Positions 8,148-17,513 of a stretch of DNA of 64,000 bases are shown here, piece by piece. The stretch is from NCBI GenBank assembly GCA_913060975.1, contig CAJXVC010000003.1:310001-374000 (forward strand), given 5' to 3'. How positions within the stretch are numbered: the stretch's first letter is position 1; the number at the start of each line of letters is the position of its first letter. The notes under the pieces are model-generated. The model searched no databases. It was not told where the DNA came from and worked only from the letters and a program-made list of their open reading frames with translations. The DNA comes from an uncultured Gammaproteobacteria bacterium (GTDB taxonomy: Bacteria > Pseudomonadota > Gammaproteobacteria > Pseudomonadales > Pseudohongiellaceae). The position numbers and the translations under genes were made by a program.

Positions 8148-9314
8148 GTGAGTAGTTTGCGAAAACCTGCGATGTCAATCCTCCTCGGCGCGCTGCTGAC
8201 GGCATGGTCAGCCGCTCAGGCAGCCGAGATCAGCTTCCCGAAAACGATAGCCTGGTCGGCTTACCCCACTGGAACCGGTGGTTATAGCCAGGCCGTTGCA
8301 ATCGGCAATATTCTACAGCGTCAATACAGTACTAACTTGCGTGTAATTCCCGGGCGCAATGATGTTTCCCGGCTTGCGACACTGCGTGCCGGCCGTGTGC
8401 ATTTCTCTGCGGGTGGTTCCGAAGCGGTATATGCCCAGGAAGGCATTCTCAATTTTGCATCACGCATCTGGGGGCCACAGCCTGTTCGGGTATTACTCTC
8501 CAACTATTCTGATTCCTGCTCCTTTACTTTTGCCACAGCAAGTGATGCCAATATCAATAGTGTTGCGGATTTGCGTGGCAAGCGTGTCACCTTCGTGCAA
8601 GGTGCGCCGTCATTGAACAACGCTACAGCGGCACTGCTCTCCTATGCCAATCTCACCTGGGACGATGTCACTGCAGTTGAGGTCGGGGGCTACAATGCTT
8701 CCATTGATGCCATTCTGAATAACCGAGCCGATGCTGCAGGAGGGGCGTGTAACTCTCCGCCATTTTTGCGTGTGGAAGCCTCGCCGCGCGGGCTGACATT
8801 CCCGGAATTGCCGCATGAGAATACCGAGGGTGTGGAACGCGTGCGTTCACGCTTGCCCTGGTATGTGCCGCACATTGCCGTCGAGGGGCCAACGATTCCC
8901 GAGTCAGGCATTGAAGTGTTCACTTCGGCTTATCCCTTGCTGGTCGGCATGGAATATTCTGATGAGACTATCGTCTACAGCATGGTCAAAGTGATGACGG
9001 AACATTTTGATCAGTACAAAAACAATGCACCTGGCGCCAATGGCTGGGAGATGGGCAGGCAGAAATTAGATCAGGCGTTTGTCCCTTATCATCCTGGCGC
9101 AATTCGCTACTTCAAGGAAATCGGCGTGTGGACAGAAGAGGCTGAAGCGCTCAATCAGCAAAATCTGTTCAGACAGGAAGTGCTGAAGAATGCCTGGGAT
9201 GCCTTTATGCCGACAGCTCCAGAAGATTATCAAGCCTTTCAGCAGGCCTGGCTTGTCGCCAGGGAATCAGCATTGGCCGCTGAAGGCCTGATTACCCTTG
9301 GTGTGGGTTTGTAG
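8148..9314 (+). CDS. TAXI family TRAP transporter solute-binding protein
   Basis: 388 residues. A signal peptide (hydrophobic core about 10-22, cleavage near AQAAEI) exports it to the periplasm. SAYPTGTGGYSQAVAIGNIL followed by residues such as LRVIPGRNDVSRLATLRAG, and the LRGKRVTFVQGAPSLNN segment, are typical of TAXI (TRAP-associated extracytoplasmic immunogenic) binding proteins, which capture carboxylate-type solutes. Start GTG 8148 keeps the basic n-region; ATG 8172 is an alternative. The permease gene follows at five bases, so the pair forms a complete secondary high-affinity uptake system. Confidence 0.88.
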   Translation: MSSLRKPAMSILLGALLTAWSAAQAAEISFPKTIAWSAYPTGTGGYSQAVAIGNILQRQYSTNLRVIPGRNDVSRLATLRAGRVHFSAGGSEAVYAQEGILNFASRIWGPQPVRVLLSNYSDSCSFTFATASDANINSVADLRGKRVTFVQGAPSLNNATAALLSYANLTWDDVTAVEVGGYNASIDAILNNRADAAGGACNSPPFLRVEASPRGLTFPELPHENTEGVERVRSRLPWYVPHIAVEGPTIPESGIEVFTSAYPLLVGMEYSDETIVYSMVKVMTEHFDQYKNNAPGANGWEMGRQKLDQAFVPYHPGAIRYFKEIGVWTEEAEALNQQNLFRQEVLKNAWDAFMPTAPEDYQAFQQAWLVARESALAAEGLITLGVGL

Positions 9315-9319
9315 CGCAG

Positions 9320-11341
9320 ATGACAGATAAACACTCACAAGCGACCGTAAAAGTAGAAGTCGAAGATCTGGACAGTTCGGTGCAGCAGTTTCGTTATCGG
9401 GAGCTGCCACCACACTGGCAAAAAACAATGGCATTGATGACGGCAGTTGCGATTGTTCTCGCCATCAATCAGATTTTCAATCTTGGTTTTCTGGTCGGCT
9501 ACGTCATGCTCGACAGCCGCTACATGTATCTCGTCACTGGCGTGATGTTGTGCATGGTCTTTATTACGTTCCCTGCCAATCGCAATAGTCCAAACCATGT
9601 TCCCTGGTACGACGTGGCGATTATGGTGCTTATCGCCATTATCTTTTCCTATTTCGCATATTTCGCTGAGCGCATTGTGCTGGAAGCGTGGGAGTTTGCT
9701 GCGCCGACGGTGGGGGTCGTATTGGCATTGCTGACCTGGGCAGTAGTCATGGAGGCGGGGCGCCGAGCGGGTGGCTGGCCTGTGTTTGTTATTGTCGCCG
9801 TGTTTTCTTTCTACCCTACTTTTGCCGATCAATTACCAAACGTCATCGCGGCCCTGAGCATTCCGGTGCAAGACGTGGCGATCTTTCATGTCATGGGTGA
9901 AGAGAGTCTTTTCGGCATTCCCATGCAAGTGTTCGCGCAGCTCGTGTTCGGCTTTTTGGTGTTCGGAATCTGTTTGCAATACACCGGGGGTGGGCCGTTT
10001 TTCATCAATCTGGCATTTGCACTGCTGGGCAATTTGCGCGGCGGGCCAGCCAAGGTCTCAATTTTCTCCAGTGGTTTGATGGGCTCGATGAGTGGTGGTC
10101 CGATTTCCAATGTGCTGACTACCGGGCCGCTGTCTATTCCTGCCATGCGTCGAATCGGATTTAGTAAGGAATATGCCGCAGGCGTAGAAGCTTGCGCCTC
10201 CACCGGTGGCGTGTTTATGCCGCCGATTATGGGTGCCACCGCTTTCGTCATGGCGAGTTTTCTTAATGTCAGTTATGTCACCGTGGCTATCGCGGCCATC
10301 GTGCCTTCGTTGTTGTACTTCTTCGGTCTGTTTATGCAAATCGATGCTTACGCCGCAAAACATGATTTGCAGGGATTGCCTGAAGAGGAGTTGCCAAGCC
10401 TTGGGTCAGTTTTCAAGGAAGGCTGGTATTTCATAGTAGTCTTTATGGCGCTGATCTGGATGTTGGTGTTCCTGCAGCGTGAGGCAGTAGCGCCGTTCTA
10501 TGCAACTGGGCTGCTATTGGTTATCAATCAATTCACGTCCCATCGTCTGTCAATTGAACGCTTCATGCAGTTAGTTGCAACCATGGGCAAATTGCTGGCC
10601 GAGTTAGCCGGTATTCTTGCGGCCATCGGCTTGATTATTGGCGGCCTGGCAGTGACAGGCATTGCTGGCACTATCGCCAATGACCTTGTCTATCTGGCTG
10701 GTGAGAATGTACTTGTGTTGCTGGTAATGGGTGCGCTGACCAGTTTCATACTGGGTATTGGTATGACCGTCACCGCCGCGTATATTTTTCTGGCGATTGT
10801 ACTAGTGCCAGCTCTGACCAATTCCGGTCTGGATCCACTGGCGAGCCATATGTTTGTCATGTACTGGGGAATGTTGAGTTTTATCACACCGCCGGTGGCA
10901 CTGGCAGCATTTGCCGCAGCTTCAGTCGCAAATGTTTCGCCCATGCGAGCCGGGTTTGAAGCCATGCGACTGGGCGCGATTATTTACTTTGTGCCTTTCT
11001 TTTTCGTTTTTAACCCGGCGTTATTACTGCAAGGTAGTTTTATGGCCAATACGTTGGCGATCTCTACCGCGTTGGTTGGTGTGGCGCTAGTCTCAGGCGC
11101 TCTGCAGGGCTACCTGCTGGGTATCGGCAATCTGGGGCAGCGCTGGGCAGGGATGTTAGTGCGCTGTCTGGTTGGCCTGTCCGGTTTGACTCTGGCACTG
11201 CCGGCTGGTGGATTATTTGGCTTCAGTCAGTGGCTATTATCAGGAGTTGCGCTGTGTTTGCTAGCCGGAGGCTTGCTGCTACGCACGACTGTTGTTACCA
11301 CGACTGAAAGCGGCAGTGTGGATTTACCGCCCGCCACCTAG
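9320..11341 (+). CDS. TRAP transporter permease, fused 4TM/12TM (TAXI type)
   Basis: 673 residues with about 17-19 hydrophobic helices. The small DctQ-like part (about 35-165) is fused to the large DctM-like part, recognised by SSGLMGSMSGGPISNVLTTG and CASTGGVFMPPIMGATAF (about 252-305), and later by PPVALAAFAAASVAN. The fused arrangement is the rule for TAXI systems. Uses the ion gradient to import the solute delivered by the adjacent binding protein. A C-terminal hydrophobic tail of about 100 residues (after 570) is somewhat longer than the core domain needs. Confidence 0.9.
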   Translation: MTDKHSQATVKVEVEDLDSSVQQFRYRELPPHWQKTMALMTAVAIVLAINQIFNLGFLVGYVMLDSRYMYLVTGVMLCMVFITFPANRNSPNHVPWYDVAIMVLIAIIFSYFAYFAERIVLEAWEFAAPTVGVVLALLTWAVVMEAGRRAGGWPVFVIVAVFSFYPTFADQLPNVIAALSIPVQDVAIFHVMGEESLFGIPMQVFAQLVFGFLVFGICLQYTGGGPFFINLAFALLGNLRGGPAKVSIFSSGLMGSMSGGPISNVLTTGPLSIPAMRRIGFSKEYAAGVEACASTGGVFMPPIMGATAFVMASFLNVSYVTVAIAAIVPSLLYFFGLFMQIDAYAAKHDLQGLPEEELPSLGSVFKEGWYFIVVFMALIWMLVFLQREAVAPFYATGLLLVINQFTSHRLSIERFMQLVATMGKLLAELAGILAAIGLIIGGLAVTGIAGTIANDLVYLAGENVLVLLVMGALTSFILGIGMTVTAAYIFLAIVLVPALTNSGLDPLASHMFVMYWGMLSFITPPVALAAFAAASVANVSPMRAGFEAMRLGAIIYFVPFFFVFNPALLLQGSFMANTLAISTALVGVALVSGALQGYLLGIGNLGQRWAGMLVRCLVGLSGLTLALPAGGLFGFSQWLLSGVALCLLAGGLLLRTTVVTTTESGSVDLPPAT

Positions 11342-11407
11342 CGGGTTTGCCAAGCCGAGATTGTGCAATGACGCTGCCCGTGATCGGGGCTGGCAGGGCC
11401 AGGCCGT

Positions 11408-11713
11408 CTAGACTCTGGATTTGGCGTTCACATACCGAGTGATTGCTTCTGGGTCACTATGGATATGACGCTCTATCACTGCGACGAGATCTTTTTTCGA
11501 TACCATGCCGAAGTTGGCGATCAAGTCCGAATTGAGTACAAGAGCAATCAAGAGCAGGACGAAGAGTGCCAGATAGAGGAACGGCAGCTCGAAGCCTAAC
11601 AGACGCAAGCAGGCAGTGAAGCAAACGCCAAATATCAGGAATGAACGAAGTTTGGCTTCTCTGTGAATCTGCCGTTTGGCTCTGACGAGCAAATGAAAAT
11701 CGCGTTCATCCAT
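11408..11713 (-). CDS. small two-helix membrane protein, unknown
   Basis: 101 residues from ATG 11713, which has GGAGG five bases upstream; the frame is open to 11794 but without a better start. N-terminal amphipathic basic segment (VRAKRQIHREAKLRS), then two membrane helices (about 30-66) and a soluble tail ending near VNAKSRV that may face the cytoplasm. No family recognised. Convergent with the TRAP operon. Confidence 0.6.
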   Translation of the reverse strand: MDERDFHLLVRAKRQIHREAKLRSFLIFGVCFTACLRLLGFELPFLYLALFVLLLIALVLNSDLIANFGMVSKKDLVAVIERHIHSDPEAITRYVNAKSRV

Positions 11714-11931
11714 GCGGGCCTCCAGGATTGATTGAATACGGGGTGTCCGGCAAGTGACTACGTTGCTCGCCGGGCGTACCGCGAATGGCTGCATTTGAAT
11801 CAGCCTAGCAGCTTTGACAGGCCACTTCCCGTTGTTTTCAACAGAACGTGAACTGGCTTCGGATCAAGGGTTGTGGACGTCCCGGCGTAAAGCTGGCTAT
11901 CATGCTGGCGAGTTTTCCAGCAGGAACGACA

Positions 11932-13005
11932 ATGACAAAAAAATCTGCCCGGCAATTAGTTTCCCCAACCCGCCGCCGTCTTCTGCAGGCCTTGCCATTA
12001 CTAGGCTTGCCAGGATTGCTAAGGGCCCAGCCTGGCGCTGGTATTGCCCTTCGCAAGCTGCATTCCTTTGATCTCCAGGTGTCAGATGTAGCGCGCTCAC
12101 TGGCTTTCTACCAGCAGCTCTTTGCCGCACCAGTGCAAGCCAGACAGGGTGAGCGGGTGTGTCTGCGTATTGGCACAGGGCCGCACTATTTTTCCTTGTC
12201 ACCACAAAGCGAGGGGAATACTCCCCATATCAGTCAGATCGGTCTCAGCGTGGCCAATTTTGATATAGAGCGAGTCCGCGAACAGTTGCTGGCCTTTGGT
12301 ATCAGTCGCGCACCTGTGCCCGAACCGGGTCAGCCAGCTTTGCATAAAGCCTTGCAAAGTTGGGTCGAAGTCCGTGAGCCGTCGTCTGGTGGAGCAGCTA
12401 CCGGAACGCCAGAGTTGTATTTTGCTGATATTGAAGGTCTGGTGTTTCATCTTACCGCTACAGATTACTGTGGCGGGTCTGGTGTTACGGGCAATGTTTG
12501 CAATTCCATTGAAACGGCTGAGACTGCCGGTCTTATGGAGTTGGTGGATATCAGTCACTTCACCAATTTTGTCAGCAATCGTGAGCGGGCCAACACGTTT
12601 TACACCACCACGTTCAATAAGGACTATCAGGTCTATCAAGGGCCGAATGCGCCAGTCATAGGAATTGGCGACGGTATTCAGTTTCTCATGTTTATTGGCG
12701 GCGCTCAGTCCGGGCCGCCGGAAGCCCCGGCGACTATTCATCACGCCTGTTTCAGCGTCAATGATTTCAATGTTGCTGAATTGCGTGCACGGCTGACATC
12801 GGTCGGGTTGAGTCCACTCGCCGATGGCGAGGAAATCGGCCCGATGAAGCATTGGGTAAGTATGCGTATGCCAGATAGGGGCGGGGCACCTGGCGGAACG
12901 CCCGAATTGTATTTTACAGATCCGGATGGCATCCGAATTCAACTGCAGGACCCGGGCTACTGCGGTGGTACGGGCTATCTTGGTGACAGTTGTCCCGCAT
13001 TGTAA
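11932..13005 (+). CDS. exported VOC (glyoxalase/dioxygenase-fold) protein with two VOC modules
   Basis: 357 residues from ATG 11932 (AGGAA upstream). The N terminus has SPTRRRLLQALPLLGLPG, consistent with a twin-arginine signal. Two VOC modules follow: HSFDLQVSDVARSLAFYQQLF (about 43-63) and ISHFTNFVSNRERANTFYTTTF (about 205-226) mark their first strands. Each module ends with a similar motif, YCGGSGVTGNVC and YCGGTGYLGDSC, so the protein is an internal duplication with a paired-cysteine tail motif. Probable periplasmic metal-dependent enzyme or binding protein; substrate unknown. Confidence 0.72.
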   Translation: MTKKSARQLVSPTRRRLLQALPLLGLPGLLRAQPGAGIALRKLHSFDLQVSDVARSLAFYQQLFAAPVQARQGERVCLRIGTGPHYFSLSPQSEGNTPHISQIGLSVANFDIERVREQLLAFGISRAPVPEPGQPALHKALQSWVEVREPSSGGAATGTPELYFADIEGLVFHLTATDYCGGSGVTGNVCNSIETAETAGLMELVDISHFTNFVSNRERANTFYTTTFNKDYQVYQGPNAPVIGIGDGIQFLMFIGGAQSGPPEAPATIHHACFSVNDFNVAELRARLTSVGLSPLADGEEIGPMKHWVSMRMPDRGGAPGGTPELYFTDPDGIRIQLQDPGYCGGTGYLGDSCPAL

Positions 13006-13010
13006 AATGG

Positions 13011-13036
13011 CCAAATCAGTAAGCACGCTGATTTGG
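13011..13036. repeat. perfect inverted repeat between VOC and aldo/keto reductase genes
   Basis: CCAAATCAG (13011-13019), 8-base loop, CTGATTTGG (13028-13036). It begins five bases after the VOC stop. T-rich sequence follows the stem only on the minus strand (CCATTTTAC) and is weak, so it may be a poor terminator or a regulator site for the aldo/keto reductase operon. Confidence 0.45.
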
Positions 13037-13092
13037 AATAGATTAATACACTGAAAATGAACAAGGCTTGAAATCAGTCTGCAGGGAGAAGT

Positions 13093-14112
13093 ATGGAATA
13101 TCGATATATTGGCAAAAGTGGTCTACGGGTATCCCCGATTTGCATGGGTACAATGAGTTTCGGAACCTGGAGCGATAAACCAGAAGCTTTCCGTATTCTT
13201 GATAAAGCCTATGAGCGCGGTATTAACTTTTACGATACTGCCGAGGTCTATCCGGTGCCACCCACAGCGGAATTGGCTGGTTTGACCGAAGAAATATTCG
13301 GCAAGTGGATCAAGACCAGGCCGCGAGATGGTCTCATTATTGCCACCAAGGTGGCAGGAGCTGCCTCGGGCTGGTTTGTGCCGCCAATCAGGGAAGGCAT
13401 GACCGCTATCGACCGTCATCATGTTGAGCGCGCCGTCGAGGGTAGCTTGCGCCGGTTGGGCATCGATTATATCGACTTGTATCAAGTGCATTGGCCCGAC
13501 ATGATCGTGCCTATCGAAGAATCGATGGAGGCGCTGGACCGCCTGGTAGCGGCCGGAAAAGTGCGCTATCTCGGTACGTCCAATGAGAACGCTTATGGTC
13601 TGACCAAAGCCAATACCGTTGCTCACTATGAGGGCTTGGCGCGCTTCGAGTCGATTCAGAACAATTTCTCATTGTTGAATCGACGCTTTCTGGATGAACT
13701 GGCAACAGTTTGTCGCCGGGAAAACATCTCTCTTCTGCCTTACTCGCCAATCGGTGGTGGTGTGCTTAGTGGCAAATACAATGGTGAGAATGTGCCCAAG
13801 GATTCCCGCTTTGGTGAATACGAGAGTCAGACTAATCCACGCCAGCAGGCCATGGCCGCGCGCTTTGTCAATGAAGGCACGTTAGCGTCTACGGCACGCT
13901 ATGTTGAGATTGCCAAGGAAGCGGGTATGTCGCCTGTGACACTCGCTACAGCGTGGAGTATGAACTTTGACTTTGTCGCCTCCACTATAATTGGCGCGCG
14001 CTATGTCGGGCAGCTGGATGAATCTCTGGCGGCGCTCGATGTACAATTAAGTGATGAAGTATTGAGACTATGTGATGAAGTCCATCAAGCAATTCCTTAT
14101 CCCATGGGCTAG
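13093..14112 (+). CDS. aldo/keto reductase
   Basis: 339 residues with the complete AKR catalytic tetrad: Asp and Tyr in YDTAEVY (about 49-55), Lys in IIATKVAG (about 83-90) and His in YQVHWPD (about 133-139). NADPH-dependent reduction of a carbonyl, TIM barrel, cytoplasmic. Closest in pattern to the IolS/YghZ-like branch (MEYRYIGKSGLRVSPICMGT start). Ribosome site GGGAG upstream of ATG 13093. The 3' end overlaps the next gene by 38 bases, so the two are translationally coupled. Confidence 0.9.
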   Translation: MEYRYIGKSGLRVSPICMGTMSFGTWSDKPEAFRILDKAYERGINFYDTAEVYPVPPTAELAGLTEEIFGKWIKTRPRDGLIIATKVAGAASGWFVPPIREGMTAIDRHHVERAVEGSLRRLGIDYIDLYQVHWPDMIVPIEESMEALDRLVAAGKVRYLGTSNENAYGLTKANTVAHYEGLARFESIQNNFSLLNRRFLDELATVCRRENISLLPYSPIGGGVLSGKYNGENVPKDSRFGEYESQTNPRQQAMAARFVNEGTLASTARYVEIAKEAGMSPVTLATAWSMNFDFVASTIIGARYVGQLDESLAALDVQLSDEVLRLCDEVHQAIPYPMG

Positions 14113-14869
14113 TGCCTGTTTGGCGCTGACCGTGGTCACAAGCAAAGCAGAAACCGTACATATCGCCCATTGCCAACAGGTTTGCCCGGAGCAATCTGAT
14201 ACCGCTAACGAACTGGTAGTACGTCATCTCTATGCAGCGTCCATTAATCCCGAGTGGGGATTGGCCGAATGGGTAGCCTATCGGGTGGTCGATGGCGGTG
14301 TCGGTATTGCCTCTCTGCTGCCCCGTTATTGGGAGCCTGACGCCTTGATGCGTTCCAGTATCGACATTGATCTGGATGGCGGCGAGGGGCCACGCGTGGT
14401 ACGTCCGGATTTGAGCAATGCGCAGGACAGCGAATACCGCACCAGTGAGTTTTTGTTTAATCCCGAGGATCGTGGCCGGCTGGCACCAATGACGAGTTTT
14501 GGCGGCACGCCTTATTGGCAAGAGCTCAACAATCTGAGCAATATGGCGCCTATACCACCGGCGCTGCGCATCGGCAGTTGGTCGCGACTGGAACAGGCTA
14601 TTAACAGGCTTGCCGAGCAAGCTGATTTGTATGTGCTTGCCGGCCCGTTACCCGACAGCAATGGCGAGGTGACTGCGTACTACAAAGTCGTGCGCGATAA
14701 TACGGCCCAGGCGGCGTTCATCTTTGATACCGGTCTGGCAGAACATGTGAATTTTTGTGAGCAATCAAGCTCATTGGCAGTGATCGAGCAACAATTGAGT
14801 TTGTCATTGTTTCCAGCATTGCAACTGGACAACAGTTTGCTTGCTGACCTCGGCTGCGGTAATCCCTAA
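14075..14869 (+). CDS. DNA/RNA non-specific endonuclease-fold protein, catalytic residues replaced
   Basis: 264 residues; signal peptide (about 1-26, ending SKA) predicts periplasmic location. The beta-beta-alpha nuclease signature is recognisable: EDRGRLAPMTSFGG, LNNLSNMAPIPP and GSWSRLEQAI match DRGH, LSNxxPQ and LNxGxWxxLE of Serratia-type nucleases. The general-base His is Arg135 and the magnesium-binding Asn is Arg165; the Glu equivalent (Glu173) and structural Asn156 remain. A catalytically dead, possibly nucleic-acid-binding or scaffold protein is inferred. GTG at 14072 is an alternative start. Overlaps the aldo/keto reductase gene. Confidence 0.72.
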   Translation: MKSIKQFLIPWASACLALTVVTSKAETVHIAHCQQVCPEQSDTANELVVRHLYAASINPEWGLAEWVAYRVVDGGVGIASLLPRYWEPDALMRSSIDIDLDGGEGPRVVRPDLSNAQDSEYRTSEFLFNPEDRGRLAPMTSFGGTPYWQELNNLSNMAPIPPALRIGSWSRLEQAINRLAEQADLYVLAGPLPDSNGEVTAYYKVVRDNTAQAAFIFDTGLAEHVNFCEQSSSLAVIEQQLSLSLFPALQLDNSLLADLGCGNP

Positions 14870-14945
14870 TTCAAATCCGACGCACAAAAGACAAGCAAAG
14901 TTAACAATAGACAACGAACAGGCCCAGTGCCACGAGGATAGACTT

Positions 14946-15641
14946 TTGACCTACGCTTTTACTCCTGCCGCCATTCCGGCAGTACCCGTTTCCGAACTCG
15001 ATTTGTTGTTTCCTGTGAATCGTATTTATTGTGTCGGGCAAAACTATTCTGATCATGTCAAAGAAATGGGTGGTGATGCCAAGTCCGGATCGCCAGTCTT
15101 TTTCAGCAAGCCGGCCAATGCGATTGTGATTGAGAACAACTCGGTTTCTTATCCGACCATGACCAATGAGTTGCATCATGAAGTCGAATTGGTTGTTGCG
15201 CTATCTTCAGGTGGTAAGAATATTGCCCAGCAAGACGCACTGAGCCATGTTTTTGGTTATGCCGTAGGGGTGGATTTCACGCGTCGCGACTTGCAGGCGC
15301 AGGCCAAGAAAAATGGCAAGCCTTGGGATGTGGCGAAAGGCTTTGATCAGTCCGCCCCGATATCGGCAATCAAACCAGTGCACAACAATGAGCACATAAG
15401 CGCAGGTACTATCGCGCTCAGCATCAATGGCGAGCAGCGTCAGCAAGCCGATCTGGCGGAAATGATCTGGTCGGTGCCTGAAATCATTGCCGAGCTCTCG
15501 CGCTATTATGAGCTCAAGGCTGGCGACCTGATCTTCACCGGCACGCCATCGGGAGTCTCAGCAACAGTAGCTGGCGATCACATCAAGGCGGAAGTGGCGG
15601 GTGTTGCAGAATTGGAATTCGATCTGATTGGTGATGTGTGA
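14946..15641 (+). CDS. fumarylacetoacetate hydrolase (FAH) family protein
   Basis: 231 residues from TTG 14946, preceded by GAGGA at good distance; the open frame from 14841 lies inside the previous gene. FAH fold: IYCVGQNYSDHVKEMG, FFSKPANAIV, HHEVELVVAL (metal-binding Glu-x-Glu), GYAVGVDFTRRDLQ and GDLIFTGTPSGV are all present. Members are magnesium-dependent acylpyruvases, oxaloacetate decarboxylases or hydratases; closest in length to YcgM/FAHD1. Overlaps the SLC13 permease gene by four bases, so a dicarboxylate or keto-acid substrate supplied by that permease is a reasonable inference. Confidence 0.85.
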   Translation: MTYAFTPAAIPAVPVSELDLLFPVNRIYCVGQNYSDHVKEMGGDAKSGSPVFFSKPANAIVIENNSVSYPTMTNELHHEVELVVALSSGGKNIAQQDALSHVFGYAVGVDFTRRDLQAQAKKNGKPWDVAKGFDQSAPISAIKPVHNNEHISAGTIALSINGEQRQQADLAEMIWSVPEIIAELSRYYELKAGDLIFTGTPSGVSATVAGDHIKAEVAGVAELEFDLIGDV

Positions 15642-17419
15642 CATTTCATCAGGTTAGTCTGATTGTCATACTGATTAGTTTGCTTGTTCTGCTGGTGTGG
15701 GGCAGATGGCGCTATGACGTAGTTGCGCTAGGCGCACTTTTCGTTGCCGGGCTGTTGGGTGTTGTACCGCAAGCCGAACTTTTCTCGGGATTCGGTAATC
15801 CAGCTACCATTACGGTTGTGCTTGTTCTGATTATCAGCTTTGGGCTGACCCGTTCCGGTGCTGTGGATTACGTGCTACCAATCATTGAACCACTGCAGAG
15901 TAAGCCCTTTCTACATATCGCCGCGTTAACTTTCCTTGCTGCTTTTCTATCGATGTTCATGAATAACGTTGGTGCGCTGGCGTTATTGATGCCAATTGCC
16001 ATTCAGTCCACCACCAAGGCGGGACGCCCACCTGCGACCGTTCTTATGCCATTAAGTTTCGGTTCGATTCTCGGCGGGCTCGTGACTTTGATCGGTACAC
16101 CTCCGAATATTCTGGTTGCCAGCTACCGCGAAGAAGTGACTGGTGAATCATTCTCCATGTTCGATTTTTCACCGGTCGGTGGGGTGGTTGCTCTGTGCGG
16201 CATTTTTTTCATGCTGATAGTCGGCTGGCGACTGGTCAAAGTTCGCAAGCAGACCGCCGGCATGGATTTGTTTGAGATTGAGGAATATCTGTTTGAATTG
16301 AAAGTCACCAAGGAATCGGAACTGATCGGCCAGACAGTGGGTACGATGAAGAAAATGCTGGTAGAAGCGAAGATGGACTTACTCTCCTATGAGCATGGCA
16401 AGAAAATGGTTCGGGTCGTGAGCGCTGACAATGATCGGGAGTTGGCTGACAACATGCGGGTTATGGTGCAAGGCCCTCATGACGAAGTACAGAAGTTTGC
16501 CAAGGATAATAATCTTGGCATGCATACCGCCATGAATGGAATGCAGGCTCTATTGCACTCTGAAGACAAAGAATTTTCCGAAGTGGTCATCACACCGAAC
16601 TCACGTTTGATTGGCGCAACGCCATCATCGTCAAATTTCAATAACCGCTTCAAGGTCAATTTGTTAGCCGTGTCACGTTCTGGCAAGCCACATCGACAAC
16701 GATTGCGTGATTTCAAATTTGCCGCGGGTGACGTGTTGCTACTTTATGGAGAGGAAGACAAGTTACAGGACGCGATATCCCGTATTGATTGTTATCCTCT
16801 GGCGCGGCGGATGCTCAGTACAGGGCAATCACGCAAAGCGCTTGAAGCGCTGGTAATATTTGTGTCTGGGATCTTGTTGGTCGCTGCCGGTGTTTTATCG
16901 ATTCAACTGGCGCTTGGTCTGGCGACAGTAGCAATGGCATTGCGCGGCATTATTCCAGTAAAAGAGTTCTACGATGGTGTGGACTGGCCAGTGGTGGTCT
17001 TGTTAGGGGCGATGATCCCTCTTGGTGCAGCGCTGGAGACAACTGGCGTGATGGATCTGGTGGTGAGTGGTTTTCTCTCTGTTGCAGGCGGATTGCCGCC
17101 AGCAGTCATACTTGCCCTGTTGTTGATTGTCACCATGACAGTATCTGACGTGCTTAATAATGCGGCTACCGCGATTCTGATGGCGCCAATAGCCTATAAC
17201 ATTGCTATTTTTCTGAATCTGAATCCAGATGCCTTTCTCATGGCAATTGCCGTGGGTGCCTCATGTGCTTTTTTAACGCCGATCGGTCATCAGAATAACG
17301 CTCTCATTATGGGGCCGGGTGGATATCAATTTGGTGATTACTGGCGTATGGGTTTACCGTTGGAGATTGTTATTGTGTCAGTCTCGGTCCCGATGCTACT
17401 CATTGTCTTTCCGCTTTGA
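15638..17419 (+). CDS. SLC13/DASS-type anion permease with internal TrkA-C (RCK_C) domains
   Basis: 593 residues. About 11-12 membrane helices in two halves, with FMNNVGALALLMPIA and DVLNNAATAILMAPIAYN as the repeated Asn-containing signature loops. Two RCK_C ligand-sensing domains occupy the central cytoplasmic region (about 205-385; EIEEYLFELKVTKESELIG and EVVITPNSRLIGATPSS). Transports a di- or inorganic anion (sulfate, dicarboxylate, possibly silicate-like), coupled to Na+ or H+. GTG start at 15638 overlaps the FAH stop as GTGA. Confidence 0.88.
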   Translation: MTFHQVSLIVILISLLVLLVWGRWRYDVVALGALFVAGLLGVVPQAELFSGFGNPATITVVLVLIISFGLTRSGAVDYVLPIIEPLQSKPFLHIAALTFLAAFLSMFMNNVGALALLMPIAIQSTTKAGRPPATVLMPLSFGSILGGLVTLIGTPPNILVASYREEVTGESFSMFDFSPVGGVVALCGIFFMLIVGWRLVKVRKQTAGMDLFEIEEYLFELKVTKESELIGQTVGTMKKMLVEAKMDLLSYEHGKKMVRVVSADNDRELADNMRVMVQGPHDEVQKFAKDNNLGMHTAMNGMQALLHSEDKEFSEVVITPNSRLIGATPSSSNFNNRFKVNLLAVSRSGKPHRQRLRDFKFAAGDVLLLYGEEDKLQDAISRIDCYPLARRMLSTGQSRKALEALVIFVSGILLVAAGVLSIQLALGLATVAMALRGIIPVKEFYDGVDWPVVVLLGAMIPLGAALETTGVMDLVVSGFLSVAGGLPPAVILALLLIVTMTVSDVLNNAATAILMAPIAYNIAIFLNLNPDAFLMAIAVGASCAFLTPIGHQNNALIMGPGGYQFGDYWRMGLPLEIVIVSVSVPMLLIVFPL

Positions 17420-17513
17420 GGCTGGCGAATTGAAAACTGTGTGTTATGCTGTTGGCATACACAATATCAGTGCGACTTGAATTGTTCGCTGTCGGAAATA
17501 TTGAGTCAAATAC

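Noticed and set aside
12199..13026. 275-residue minus-strand frame
   Set aside because: Antisense to the VOC protein, no domain.
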